The notes below the pieces were generated by a model. The model searched no databases. It worked only from the letters and a program-made list of their open reading frames with translations, and had not been told where the DNA came from. The position numbers and the translations under genes are program-made. From Cytidiella melzeri (taxonomy: Eukaryota > Basidiomycota > Agaricomycetes > Polyporales > Irpicaceae), in the NCBI GenBank assembly GCA_022592445.1, contig JABYQR010000065.1, positions 94,599 to 158,598 of the forward strand: DNA of 64,000 nucleotides. Reading direction: 5' to 3'. This document shows, one piece after another, positions 36,251 through 49,700 of the stretch. Position 1 is the first letter of the stretch. Each line of letters opens with the position of its first letter.

Positions 36251-36584
36251 ATCGCTGACCCAGTAAACTGCGACAGAGACACAAGAGATGGACATACGCT
36301 ACATGAGGGAGGCAAGTCGACGTGCAAAACGGAGACCAGTAGCACCTCGCCCACCGACCGCCCGGCAGCACCTCGCCCTCCGCCCACCCGCTCCTCTCCA
36401 GCCCAATACCTGCCGCCACATCAGTCAGCCACAGGACGCAGACAGTGTGACACACCTTGCAGCAGTAGGCTGTTGTCATCGCAGTGATGCAAACGAGGTG
36501 CAACGAACAACATGAGAGAAGAGATTATGTGATTACGAGTAGTAGTCCTTCAAACACAAGATATACTCGAGTAACAACTGAGTT
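36251..36584. other. Intergenic region downstream of RAP1
   Basis: I see no gene here. It contains the RAP1 3' UTR and CCGCCCACC-type CT/GC-rich sequence near 36350-36400. Confidence 0.4.
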
Positions 36585-39500
36585 TTACTCTGCACCTTCT
36601 ACGTCAATACTTTCTCCGAGCGCTATTTTCGAGATGAGGTGGTCGATCTTGGCTTTATGTATCCGATGATGTTCTTGCCAGCCCTTCCACGGATGATGCG
36701 GATGCTGTAGGTCGCAGTGTCAGAGTTATGCAAAATAGATGATGCTACGGGACATTGTCACCAGTCGAGCAAACTCCTGGAAGATCTTGTCAGACGTTCC
36801 TTCCGGCCTCCCGGCAAAATATTTGGCTAATAGAATATCGTCTCCCTTGCTATATCGCATTTTCTTTTCCGGTGGTCGAGGTAGTGGGTCATCACCCTCT
36901 TCGTGGTATAGTTCGTGTTTGTGTCGCCTATAGAACTTCATCCACGATGCACGGGAATGATGCGGAGCCTTCAAGGTGTTATGTGGATGGAAAATGAGAA
37001 CCTCATTGGTAGTACACACCTTCGCTGCAACATCTTTCCAGAACGCGACCATGTCTACTTTACCATTCCCGGCTCGAGATCGATACTCCAAAAAGCGCAC
37101 CAAGAACGCGACGTCCTCTTCTGTAAACGCCACTCCCTTGCCGGTTGTACTTCGAAATAGAGCCCTTGGAGGTGTCGGAGAGCGCGTACGCTGTGTATCT
37201 GCCGCGGCTGCTTGACGAGCTGCGGCAATGCTGACAGGTACCACACCTGAAGTTGGGAGAGGAGGCTGTTGAGGTAATGCCGCTGTGAGGTCTTCATGAG
37301 TTCCTTCCTCCGCGGGCTCTTCCTCCTGTATAGGCTGGCTGTTATTTGTGCCCTCCCCAAGATCGTCGTGTTCAATCTCCATGGCGTATCCGCCCAATCG
37401 AATCTGGTGCTTGTTGCAATAGCGGCGCCATGAGTAGAAGCTGGAGACGTGTCAATTTATCAGTCCTGCGGAAACAATGTAACAGCAACATACGTATGAT
37501 GAGGTGCCTAAGGAGGTGTCAGAATATGATTTGCAGGATAGAGGCTTAGCTATCTCACCTTCACGGCAATCCGCTCGCAAATTTCACGCAGACTATACAC
37601 ACATGTAAATTGCTGTTCGAACTGAAAAAGAGGATAAAATGAGAAAGACCTAAGCACTAAACCTTGTTCCTGACAGTAGTCGATGTATTTCTTCAAGTAC
37701 ATAACGTCATCCACCGTGAACAAGTTACCACCATATGTACTCTTTATAACACGACTTGGTGGCGTTGGCGATCTGGCCATGGGATTCTTGCGATTTGCAA
37801 CGAGGGTAGAAGCAGGCGGTGCGCCCGGTTGCTACCACGAGATGGCGTCAGCAAAAATGTGACTACAAATGTCACACGATGACCTACATGTTGGCGGACC
37901 CGCTTCCTTCCTCTCGGTGGCTCGTCTAATGGAGATTGATCAGAAGGTACTGGTTCAGCCATAGGCTCAGGCTCTGGGGCAGCGGGAGCCGATGGAGGAG
38001 GTGGAGGCGGTGGCGGTGGATAAGGTGCATATGCGGCAGACGCTCCATACTATCACGCGCGAGGTGAGCTCAATTCTGTAGTGATTGTGAACTCGAACAA
38101 GAAAATTACCTGTTGACTGTAATATTCGGCTGGACCGTCTACCCAGCCTTGTTCCCTCTCTCGGTACCCATATTCATAGCCATCATGAGGCGGGTATTCG
38201 ACCACACCAGAGCCAGTATGTTGCTGGGGAGGCGGAGCTTGCTGACTGTGCTGAGGATGTCCGTGCGGAGAAGGCTGAGGGTGTTGAGCATGATATGCCC
38301 ATTCGCGGTAGTCATGGGGGTCCCTGTATGGTGGTGGCGGAGCTATATGAGTTTGTTGCGGGGCAATTCCGTTGCTTGCTTGCCATGTCTGAGGTGGAGC
38401 AGAAGCTTCGGGGTGCATTGGGGGTTGGAAACCGTACTGTGCTTGATGAGGCGGCGGAGGGGCGGTGTGAGGTTGGTGTTGTGGGTGAGTGGAAGCAAGG
38501 GAAGATGCTGTAATAGGAATTGAGTGCCCACGAAGCGTTTGCGCTGGAGCGACAGCGGCAGGTTGGACCACGGCAGGGATTGGAGCCTGTTGAACGTTCG
38601 AAGGATGTATGGGAGGGTGTTGAGCGTGTAGGTGATGTATATGTGCAGATGGCGGTATCTGGGGAGGATGAACCGTAGATGGGTGAACAGGAGGTTGTGC
38701 ATGATAGACAGGTTCTTGCGATACTGTGAACTGGCTGGATTGCTGAGGGGCTGGAGGTGGATCCGCTGAATATGATGCAGCCGGAGGTACGCCAGCAGGA
38801 TACACTCTGTATGCGCAAGTCTCAGTGGGACGTCGTGTGTTGTGCTTCAAAAGTACTTACTGCTCTTTTCCTGTCACTTTGCATCCGGCCCAATTCGTAG
38901 CAAACCCGTGCAGGGTTTTGTCCTGAATGCAATGTTGTGCCCATGCCGCGTGAACAACAATCTTGTTCTTCTTCCCTGCGTATTGGCGATATAGGTTCTG
39001 ACCAGATTCCTTGTGCGGGTCAACTATCCAGATGTCAGCGAACACATCCATAACATGCGCTTATGCTTTAATGGAGATAATTTTGATGGAAAAAGCAGAG
39101 TCATGTGAATGCGCCCGGCGTCGCACAGATGAGTAATCTTACATCCAAGAGTCCAACAATGGTATAATGTCTGTCTTTGCCACGAAGCCCGCGAATGGTG
39201 AGCATTGACAGCTTTTCGCCATATGCGCCTGCCATGCGGAAATGACAAAGAGGAAGGAGTTCTCTCTTTCTTGGGCTTGCTTACCTAGAATATACAAGAC
39301 GCCACTGTAGCCTGGTGAGACAACCCCGCCATGTTTCTGCGTTGATGCTCAGTATGCGTGAATGAGCATGATCGACAAAAATGACGCACAAGAATCTCGT
39401 GGGCAATAGCATCCCTGTGCTCGACATCCTTCTCGATGTAGAGCTGTAGGGGTTGGCCACTCATGGGGTCCAGGAAAAGCTGCTCATACTGTGGTTGTAG

Positions 39501-39599
39501 TTCGTCATTGTCGGACTCGACGACGGGCTCTCGAGGCCGGACGGCTTGAGTTTTTCGTTTAGAGCGAGTGCGACGACCCGAGGAACGAGCTGGTGCCAT
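36585..39599 (-). CDS. RAP1: RAP1-like telomere protein (BRCT and Myb domains)
   Basis: Rap1 is a shelterin/telomere component in fungi and animals. Exon 1 (39390-39599) gives a basic N-terminus, then LFLDPMSGQPLQLYIEKDVE. Exon 2 (39285-39336) and exon 3 (38861-39023) complete a BRCT domain (KHGGVVSPGYSG, VDPHKESGQNLYRQY, HAAWAQHCI). Exon 4 (38110-38806) is a His/Pro/Gln-rich linker of about 230 residues. Further exons hold a first Myb-like domain (FTVDDVMYLKKYIDYCQEQG ... CERIAVKAPHHTFYSWRRYC) and a second (FTEEDVAFLVRFLEYRSRAG ... APHHSRASWMKFYRRHKHEL). A third, short related unit follows (YSKGDDILLAKYF ... HPHHPWKGWQEHHRIHKAKI). An in-frame 51-nt intron falls inside the second Myb. The last exon is 36585-36704. 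The frame is intact. It is divergent from the GH63 gene. Confidence 0.88.
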
Positions 39600-40050
39600 G
39601 GGTCTTGGTCTGGGACACGATATCTGGCGCTGGAGTCCCGGCTGAAGCGATCAGTTCGGCTACTGTTCCAGCGGAGACTCAATAACGAACTGAACTCGGA
39701 AGCGATGTCATTCTGTGCGGATTTTGCATTGACCAGGACCCGGACACTGGCGAGAGTTGTCCAAAGTAATCCTCTAGCTGACCCTCCCGTTGGACGCCAG
39801 CTACTTGTGTCGAGACTACTCAGGGACAATCGCGGGTGTAGGACTTGTTTACAGGTTTGCGATTTCGGCGAAGCCTTGCCTTTTTGAGGGCTTAATATGT
39901 ATGACGACATAGAGTCTCTCTCCGGCGTCTGTCTTAGTAGAAAACGCGTTCGAGAGACGGAGCGTCGCGTTTGTCTCTCAACCTCGATATCTCAGGACGC
40001 CGACGCCGACTTTCCAAACCTCATCTTGTTTCCCTTGATTGCTGTCTGCC
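39600..40050. promoter_or_regulatory. Divergent promoter region, RAP1 / GH63
   Basis: The 451-bp shared upstream region is GC- and CpG-rich, with CGACG-type repeats near 39940-40010. No TATA box is evident, as expected for housekeeping genes. Confidence 0.5.
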
Positions 40051-43000
40051 ATGTCCAGAGCAGAGCAGATTCGCGGCAAGCTCTTTGGCGGTTTCAAAGG
40101 CGGCAACGACCAGCCTGCCGATGAGCCTTTGAACCGCTCGTCGTCGTCTGACGTGCCATTGAGTATCCATATCCCGAGGCCAGCGCTAACTGCTCAGCCC
40201 CCTCCTCCTCAAAGAAAGGAAACTAAGGACGTCAAGTCGGACTCCTCTCCAAGGCCTGTTGAGACTAAAGATTCCCGATCTTTTCGCGAACGGCTCGTAG
40301 AAGCAGTCGGCACAGAATATCATGGTGCCGAGAGACACAGGCTCGTACAGGACAATAACAAGGAATTGCACTGGAAACGCTGGGGTCCCTATGTCAGCGA
40401 TCGCCAATGGGTATGATCCTTTCATTTAGGCTCGATGCGTCTCGCTCACTCGATACCCACTAGGCTACTGTCCGCGAAGACTACTCTGCCAATGGTGACG
40501 CGTGGTCACATTTTCCGCACGACCACGCTCGCTCCCGTGCTTATCGATGGGGCGAAGATGGTCTCGCAGGCATTTCGGACAACCACCAACGGTTGTGCCT
40601 CGGGTTATCTCTTTGGAATGGCGAAGACCACATCTTAAAAGAGCGCCTTTTTGGTGTTACTGGCCATCAGGGAAATCATGGAGAAGACGTAAAAGAGCTG
40701 TACTACTACCTAGACTCCACGCCGACGCACTCATATATGAAGTTTCTCTACAAGTACCCCCAAAAGCGCTACCCGTACGAAGAACTCGTTCGAGAAAACG
40801 TGAATCGTGGCAGAGATGTCCCAGAGTTCGAGATCTTGGACACGGACTGCTTCGAGGATGATCGCTACTGGGATGTATTTGTTGAGGTAGAAATGTGCCT
40901 TGTTTTCACTGCATATATGCGCTGACAGAGACGTTTTCAGTATGCAAAGGATGAACAGTCCCCTGAGAACATATACATGCGCATCACAACCTACAACCGT
41001 GGTCCTGATCCAGCAACGTTACACGTTATCCCGCAGCTGTGGTTCATGAACACGTGGTCTTGGAACGATAAAGCTCCACCTAAACCCCAGATGTATGAAG
41101 CTGGCGAAGGGGTCATTACCGCGAAGCATCACTCCCTCGGAAAGTACCATCTATACTGCCTACCTTCTCCGCCTCCAGTCGACGCGCAAGGTGAAGAAAT
41201 TGAGCTTGAGGACGATGCCGTTCATCCGGAGCTCCTGTTCACCGAGAACAACACGAATTTCCAGAGGCTGTATGGCGGCCAGAATGACACTGCATATGTC
41301 AAGGATGCGTTCCATGACCATATCCTCCCAAGCCACCGCCCTCCGATGGCAGACGCTGAGCACCCAGGTTTCTTCCAGACGAAGATTCATTCCAACACAC
41401 ATTCACACCAAACGATGCCCAGCGGAGACCAACTCGAGACGCCTCCAAGTGAGATTGAGGAGGGTCCGCGCACGCCATTCCCTCAAACGTCTTCGTTCGT
41501 CAACCCTGAGAAAAAGGGAACCAAGTCCGCAGCGCACTACGTATTTCGAGACGTCCCTCCCCGAGGAGGCTGTGCTGTCGTTCGTCTCAAACTCACCCCG
41601 CTCAAGCCAGAAGAAGATCCGTCCATCGACGATGAGGGCGTATTCGATGATGCAATTGAGGAGCGACGTGAGGAAGCCAATGAATTTTACAACGGCTTGG
41701 TCATGGGCCCAATCAGCGATGACTTTAGGCAAATCATGAGACAGGCGTTTGGTGGTATGCTCTGGACGAAGCAGTTCTACCAGTTCATTCAGAAAGACTG
41801 GATGGGAGGTGATCCGAAACAACCACCCCCGCCCCATGAGCGCCAGTGGATCCGCAACAGGGTGAGTTGATCAGGATTTGAATTTGATAACAGACATTCA
41901 TGGGCATGTGTTGCAGGATTGGAAGCACCTTTACATCGCAGATATCCTATCCATGCCTGACAAGTACGTCGCTGGCAGCACGTCTAGGCACGGATCGCTG
42001 ATGAGTTATCTTTCAGATGGGAGTATCCGTTTTTCGCTGCTTGGGATACCGCGTTTCACTGCATTCCGCTTGCCGTGGTCGATCCTGCTTTCGCGAAGAA
42101 GCAATTGGACCTGCTTACTCGTGAGTGGTACATGAAACCAGATGGTCAAATACCCGCGTATGAGTGGAACTTTGGAGATGTGAATCCGCCTGTGCATGCG
42201 TGGTAAGCATGAGACTAGCTCTTCCTAACTGAGACTTGAAGCTGACCGGCTTCTTCTTATCAGGGCGACCTTCCGCGTCTTCAAGATCGAGCGTAAACTC
42301 TATGGTATCGAGGACCATAAATTCTTAGAGCGCGTCTTCCAGAAACTGCTCCTGAACTTCACGTGGTGGGTCAACCGTAAGGATCAAGGCGGCAACAATG
42401 TCTTCGAAGGTGGTTTCTTAGGTCTGGATAACATCGGCGTCTTCAATCGTTCGGAACCGCTCCCTACCGGCGGTAATCTTCGCCAGGCAGACGGCACGGC
42501 ATGGATGGCATTCTACTGCTTGAACATGTAAGTTACTAGCTCCACCTTACTCAGGGCTGTAAATTGATGGTGATCATCGTGTCAGGTTGAATATTGCCTT
42601 GGAACTCGCCAAGAACAATAATGTATATGAGGATATTGCATCAAAATTCTTCGAGGTTTGTTGCCCTTCCGTCTAGTGAGTCTCTCTGACATTGTTCGAT
42701 AGCATTTTATCGTCATCGCGGACGCAATGACATACAAGACGGATAATAATGAAGAGAGTCTTTGGAATGAACAAGACGGCATGTACTACGACGCCATTTC
42801 GTTCGGACCCGGAAATACTATGCAGCTTCCTGTCCGCAGTCTGGTCGGGTTGATTCCTCTGTATGCCACCCTTGTTCTCGAGCCGTCCGTCATCAACCGT
42901 CTACCGGGGTTCAAAAAGCGTATGGAATGGTTCATGGAGAATAGGCCAGAGATGGCTGATAGGAATATGGCCAATATGAAAGGTACGAACCAGTGCAGGC

Positions 43001-44083
43001 TCCGGGTGAACGCAATTTGACGTCAGGTGTTTCGTGTCAACAGGGAAGGGTCGTGGAGAGCGTCGTCTGCTGGCTCTCATGAGCAAGGAGCGTCTCGAGC
43101 GTGTGCTTGAAAAGATGTTAGATGAGGACGAGTTCTTTAGTGATCATGGCATCAGATCGTTAGTATCTTCCTTGGTTCTCACACGTCGATGAACGCTAAC
43201 TTTTCGTCTGACACCAGTCTTTCGAAGAAGCACAAGGATGAGCCATGGGGTATGGACGTCAACGGCCAACGTTATGAAGTCAATTACTGGCCGGGGGACT
43301 CTATGTCTGGTATGTTCGGTGGGAATTCAAATTGGCGTGGCCCAATCTGTGAGCTCCCGTGCGCTCCGAGATTGTGATCTTACTGAATCTCTGCTAGGGC
43401 TCGCTGTCAACTTCATCCTCATTGAGAGTCTTCAACGGTTTTATCAATACTACGGGGACGAGGTACAAGTCGAATGCCCGACTGGCAGCGGCGACTACAT
43501 GAACCTCGCAAATGTAGCTGAAGAAATTCAGCACCGCATTATCCACATCTTCGGACGTGATCGTGAAGGCAAGCGTGCTGCGAACGGTGGCAATGTCAAG
43601 TTGGACCGTGATCCGCACTTCCGAGATTACATATGGTTTTATGAGGTCAGGCCACTCAGGCCAAACTATTTGGTCAAGCTAATACTAACCTGTGTGGTAT
43701 AGTACTTCCATGCCGACGATGGTCGAGGTCTTGGAGCATCGCATCAAACAGGGTGGTCCGGCCTCGTTGCGTACCATATCTTGCAAAGCGGCGCCAGCTG
43801 TCGTCTGCCTAAGACACCCAAGAGTCAGTGCACACCTGCTTACTTCAACGTTGAATACTGATGGTGTTTCGTCCCATAGCTCCTCGAGGTATCGTCAACC
43901 ACTACTTTGACGTGGGTGTTTCTTATCTTATGAGCACAGAATTGGTGTGATTTTGATTGTTTGCTCCTACAGGAAACTATCGACTCCCAGTCCGAGTACG
44001 GCGGCGAGACACCGTCCGTTTTCAGTGCATATAGCGCCGCAGATATGAACACCTTGGGAGATATTTCTCCTGATGCTCTGTAA
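40051..44083 (+). CDS. Glycoside hydrolase family 63 (mannosyl-oligosaccharide glucosidase-like)
   Basis: GH63 enzymes are inverting alpha-glucosidases with an (alpha/alpha)6 barrel. This long fungal branch has no signal peptide or membrane anchor at the N-terminus, so it is probably cytosolic rather than the ER processing glucosidase I. Recognisable blocks: [59 protein letters not shown]-type [19 protein letters not shown] with the catalytic-type Asp, [32 protein letters not shown] and [14 protein letters not shown]. About 13 exons join cleanly, for example GGCCCAATCT|gtgagc...tag|GGCTCG giving Trp. The last exon ends PDAL at TAA 44083. Length is about 880 residues. The natural substrate is not clear. 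Confidence 0.88.
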
Positions 44084-44577
44084 GATAGCAATACTCCAAG
44101 CCCATAGATTCTAGAGTTGAACACGATGGTCAACAAATTTCGCACATTGGTGGTTTCGTTGTTTTGTAGAGTTGAAAAGTTTCCAGTCTCATCGCACATA
44201 CCCTCGCAAATTCCCTTCTTCACGTACAGCACGGACTTGACCACGCACGCACTGCCCACTGTCGAAAACACGGAGATGTAGCACAATCATTGTACCTGTA
44301 GATGATACCAGACGCATTGTATGCATGACATGTTTTCGTGTCAATTGCTTGAGTATTATCCTGAAACTTGGCATTAGTACGTGGAAAAACACGCCCGCTG
44401 TCAGCTTCCCACAACCCATTAACCTGAGGGTTGCCGAGTGCAACTGCTGGCATTGGCATAAGCATTGATTGGAGTTTACACTGGTTTTCATTCCAGACAG
44501 CGGTTTGCACATCCATGATACAGTCTGTAATTATATGAGCCCAAATGTCCGTCCCATTACCCAACCAAAGCAAATCA
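44084..44577. other. Convergent intergenic region, GH63 / 7-TM gene
   Basis: The region lies between two converging stop codons. One minus-strand ORF (44220-44612) is open but overlaps the neighbouring gene end and matches nothing I know. Confidence 0.4.
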
Positions 44578-45989
44578 TCATGCACGGGAACTACAGTCTC
44601 CGCAGGTATCACTGAAATCCGCCAGCTCTGTTATCTTGCCGTCTGGCACCCCACAGCCATGCGAACAGGACAGCATTGAGATGTCAACTGTATGAGGGCT
44701 TGGTGGTGGTCTTCCACCACAAGTCGGGTGACTACCAGAATACGCAACAGATGCGGTTGCAAAACGTATTGAGGCATGAAAGTTGTCCATGTCGTCCTGC
44801 TGAGTGAGCCGTAGACATACTAGAACGATGATCATCGTTGGGTATATACCCTGTGGAGATGCGTAAGCCGATGTGGGTCAGGGCGACAGGTGTGCGCAGG
44901 GTGATCAACCGAGACGTACCGTTAGCTGCGCTAGCAAATGGAACATGATGTACATGCCACGACTTCCCGACATGTAGACAATGATGAACAGAAGCTGCGC
45001 CGGTAAGTTGGAGTTACAAGGTTCAGCGGGGATTGAGAGGGTGCTTACCCACGAAAGACAATATAAAAGCCCAGATTCGATGATCAGCACCAGTATAGTG
45101 CGATAACTGGCTCGTCTTCGACCCAAGACCACGACGACCTCCTTATGATAGATGCTGTTCAAGTCGTCAAGGAGTGCAGAGTAGATGACGTTCGCTGCAA
45201 CGCACTAATAGCGGTACCCGATCATGCAGACCGCCCAGAAATTCGAGAAGCATGTCGTAGCAGCAAATGCGACAGTCCAGGTCGTGATTGTTGTAGCGGC
45301 CAACGACGCTGCCTCGCCCGGGGCGTCAACCGCTAGCGCATGCATGACAGCGAGACCTTCCGCTTTGTGATGCTATGTCAGAGAAGAGAGATTGGAACGG
45401 AACTAATCACTTACCGATGCTCGCCAGCCAGAGGGCCAGAGGGATTGCAAGCGCATTCGATGTTTTTCCCCATAATACCCATGCTCGCCAGAACACGATA
45501 GCATCAGCGATGTAACACTATTGCTCGGATTAATACCATTATCGTAGTCCAAGGCGGAAGACTCACATTGATAATTTCCAGCACCGTCGGGACATAAACC
45601 ATCGGGTCCCCTCTGCGCTGCAGTATCATATCCCCGTAGAGCGCCGCATCTTTGTCCAAATATTGAGTGTTGGCATATTGCAAGACCATGGCTATGTGCG
45701 CGCTGGACAAAAGGAACATGACGAGTGTGGCGGTCGTTAAAGCGAGATTCAGGCGTGTGTTCGTCCTCGTCCTAGTATCGGCGGCGTATCAGCTGTTACG
45801 CGCATGTAAAACTATAGCGTTCTTACAAGAGGAGGACCATGGCTATCACAAAGATTACTACATATGCGCCTAGGGAAAGAGCTGGTTATAACGCGTTTCT
45901 GTCATATAATGAGCTCGCTTACCGTAGAATATGGCCTCAAAAAGGGTCGCGTTGAAGATGGCGCTCGCCAGAGAGATGCGGACAACCAT
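44578..45989 (-). CDS. Predicted 7-TM membrane protein of an Agaricomycete-type family
   Basis: Six or more exons give a polytopic protein of about 330 residues. Membrane segments in order are VVRISLASAIFNATLFEAIF, IYVVIFVIAMVLLL, LNLALTTATLVMFLLSSAHI, CYIADAIVFWRAWVLWG with ALAIPLALWLAS, ITTWTVAFAATTCFSNFWAV, YRTILVLIIESGLLYCLSWV and AQLLFIIVYMSGSRGMYIMF. The short motif FWRAWVLW after the third helix is typical of a large mushroom-specific family without assigned function. A 65-nt intron (about 45155-45219) links MIG to IYHKEVVVVLGRR. The cytosolic tail is Ser/Cys-rich. The start at 45989 is the Met before the first helix. Role unknown; a receptor-like fold is only an inference from helix number. 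Confidence 0.65.
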
Positions 45990-46716
45990 GCCGGTGCTGG
46001 GTACTCTGGGGAGCTCATGTTGGAGATGCGACAAACTTCGAGTTAGCATCGTTAAGTAAGCGAAAAGAGCGTCAGGGACTACCGAGGTTGTTGCCCACGA
46101 GGTGCCAACTCTGTCTGACAGAACTACCAGGAACACAGTACTGATATGCCGGAAGGTGGTGCCGAGGTAAACTCCCCTCCAGCTGTGGTGTGTGACAATG
46201 GACTTTTTCCTACTCAAGAGGGTATAGTTGAGCGGTTGACCGACTGGATTATATTACGCCACGTACCAGCAAGTGACAAAGCGTTGACAGCGGAGTACAT
46301 CTAGTCTGCATCTTACGTGGTCACCCACTTCGACGGCTTGCTAGCGGCGCAAGTACTTCGTCTCAAGAACTGTGCGTCGTGAGCCTGTCAGGCCAGTTTC
46401 TGCACGACACGTATAGATATTGGACTAGCTGATGCAACATGGGCGAGCTGGAATGCTGGCGTCGATCCCGCATGCTTCATTAATAAACTATCAGATTTAC
46501 TTGCAACAAAAAGGAGATGATGGGAGCAGAGAGGAGGGAATGAATGGCTGTCCGCAAATATTGCCTAATGAGATAACAAAAGTGAGATGAGAAAGATCCG
46601 AGAGAGCGATGTAACAAGTATGATTGAACATTCAGAATGAGACCTGCCCATAGTGTCAACTCGCGTAGCGCAGCTAGCAGGGCAAATGTGCAAGTTTCAA
46701 CGTTTGTCACCAGCTC
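45990..46716. other. Intergenic region, 7-TM gene promoter and RhoGAP 3' end
   Basis: No gene is supported. An open frame at 45870-46217 on the minus strand is the first exon of the 7-TM gene extended upstream without a better start. Confidence 0.4.
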
Positions 46717-49700
46717 TCAGAAGAGTCTTGACACCCGCCAGCGAGATTTCGCGGGGATAGAACTCGTCGCCTGAGCTTCCTCGATGACGCTCTGCGCCCA
46801 GTCTTCCTCCACCGTCGATTCAATCCCAAGGTCGATTGAAGGTGTCGGCGAGTTCCGCGACGCAGAAGCCAAAGCGGATACTGCGGTAGGTGATACTTTG
46901 GGTGAGCCTCGCGAAGTCGTTCCGTCGTCGGTGTCGAGGAGTATAGAAACAAGGGACTTGGATCGACCGCGGAAGTAGTCCGCGATGGGTGTTTGCTGAG
47001 GTGTTGAGAATAAGGACGATCCAGAGGAAGAGTCCTTGCGCTCTCGACCTTGCCAGTCGTTCTCCTTGACTGACAGCATATTGTCAAGGCTAGAGTCAGG
47101 CTGTGCAGACTCCTGCACCGTCAACTTTCCTACAGGATCGAACAGGTAGATAGGCGACGACGAAATGGCGGTATCTAGCACAGGAGGTGCAGGTGTATGG
47201 ATTGTTACTGCGTCCGCTGTTGTCGTGGATGAGTCTTTCTGAGTCGAGGCAGAGGATGGTGATTTGAATGAGGAAGTCGACTTCTTCGAGAACAGCAAGT
47301 GCAGGGAGGGACGCTTGGGTCTGTGTGTCCATGACCCAGCTCCTTCCTGCCCGCCCGAGTCAGACTTGCCTGACGGAGGGAAAGAGAGCAGCGTCATAGA
47401 CCTGCGTGTAGAGAGAGGTGTGCGAGGAGAGCTCTCACTTGATGATGGGAAGGGAATGGGAGCGCTTATCAATGGCCGCTTCGGGGATACTGGCAGAGAC
47501 AAGTCGACTATGCTAGGTTCGTCAGGCGAGCAACCGGCGGAATCCTTCGTAGCCTCAACAGTAGGACAGATTGTTGTTGGCTGCTGCAAGGAGGAGACTT
47601 CAGACATGGTCGAAGGAGTAGCAAGGGAATCTGTCGAAGTCGATAAGGCGGGAAGGTGGGTGCTGCTCTCGTTGGATACCGAAGGGGAACCATCCAGAGC
47701 AGACATGTATGAGGCAGCATCGTCTTGCCCAGACCCGCTCGAGTTACTATAAAGTGAAATGCCTGGAACATCCAGCAAGGTCGCCACAGGACCTCTCCGC
47801 TTTCCAGGTCTCGGCCGAGCAGCAGGTACGTCGCTCTCCGAGTCCGTGTTCGACAGTGACGAACAGGAGTCGTCACTGACGACAAAACTAGTAGAATCGG
47901 AAGAGATATCAATGAGCTTTGGTGTTGTTCCAATCGGAGCTTTGTCTTGCTGAAGAGTCCATATATCCTTTGCTTCACATAGCACGCGCAGGAGCGTATG
48001 ACTGATGCCCATGCTCGGACAAAAGAGTAGGAGAAGGTTTCCAAGAGGCATCTTAGTCTCCTTGCTAGCGGCAGCCGTAGCATTGATCAGTTCAACAACT
48101 GTAAACAGTAAATCTCTGTTCTCAATGGGTAGCTGTGCGATCAACGAGGATAGCGTTTGTACAGCCTGGCCTGATACCATGCGTTGACCTGCAAAGCTGG
48201 GCATCGCAAGAGTCGAAAGCGACGGAGGTTTCCGCAGAGATAAGCCGCCTCGCGCAGCAGAGGACTGTAGCTGAAGCGCACCGTTATCACTGAGGAGAGA
48301 GGATTCGAATAAAGACACAAGACTGCTGGTCAACAAGGACTCCGGCACTGGTGCGATGTCTTCGTCAGCATTGATACGAATGAGCGAATTCATATGCGCT
48401 TACATTCACGAAGAAATGCCTTGAAGATCGAAGCCACCGCATGCGGGTCAAGGTCACCTGGATCTGACCGAACTAATTCATAGTCGGCACCTGTGTCGAA
48501 TGCAGATCTTAATTTTGCAACATGAGAGGCTCGACCATTGATGCTGCGTCTCAACATTAGGATACCAATCACGAAAGCTGTTCACAGTAGAACACGTACC
48601 GAAACAGGCCTTCTTCCTCCATACCCCATCTCATGAGATGTTGGTAGCATCGAACCACAATTGCTGGCAACATCCGTTGTTCAAGGGGCTTAATGCTACC
48701 AACTTCCATCGTCGCTCCATTCTGTCCTAGCATCTCCAGGACACCTTTGATGGCCGTTTCCTGGACACATGCTCGCAATTCCTTCCCAAATAGAACCCCG
48801 CCAATAACGTGTGTACCCACAGCGTTGCACTTGGGACCTCTCACGCAAGGGCCAAGGACCGGACCAGGTGCAGCGAACGAATCAGACTCAGTCGAAACGA
48901 TAGATGATGAGATGCTCCATGCGCCAGAAGGGGCACCGGGAGTCCTTCGCTGCTGCTTCCAAGCACCAGGTAGAGATGACTGAAGCCCATAAATCGACTG
49001 ACGAGATGCAGGGCGACTTGGTGTATCTAAGCTGGCAGAGGATGATGAATGCGTTGACTGATGCGAGGAACCGGAGCTGAGGCCTTCCCATACTCGATGC
49101 ACCTTCTCGGCTGCGCGTTTGCCCAGGCCGAATGCGGCTGGTGCGAACCCACCGCCACTCATGCTCACCTTCAGCTGACGTGTGTGGGTCGGAGAGGTTG
49201 GTAAACGCTGGTGTTGTTGGGTGGGCAGGGCTCGTTCCGATAACGGGGTGGTCCATGTTGCAAACTGGCTGCGAGTGCTGCCATTTGTCGGATTCGCGGG
49301 ACTAGTCATTGTCCGTTGCGTCGAGCTGCTGGCCGCCGAGGATGACGTGATATGTTTAGGGGAAGGGATGCCGCGAAAGACATGGTTTGTGTCAGTGAAA
49401 GTACGCGACAACCTGGGCATGGCAGAGGTGGAAACCGAGGTTGAAGATGCAGCCAAGGTTTTGGACGAGTAGCCAGGTCCTAGGTTGAGCGACGCAGAGC
49501 GTCGTTTGCGTGCCTTCAAACTCGACGTCGGCGAAAGTCGACCAGATATGGTGATGGGAATGTCCTGCTCGGTATCTGAATCACTTTCTTCTAGCATCGC
49601 AAACTCCGCGTCCGTGAGCAATGCACTCAGCCGCTTGTTGACAGGGACGATAGTGTGGCCGGAGTGAGAAGATTCAGCGAGGGAGACCGGTCGGGTGGAG

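Noticed and set aside
44220..44612. 130-codon minus-strand ORF
   Set aside because: It overlaps the end of the 7-TM gene in another frame, has no family match and no splice link that improves either gene.
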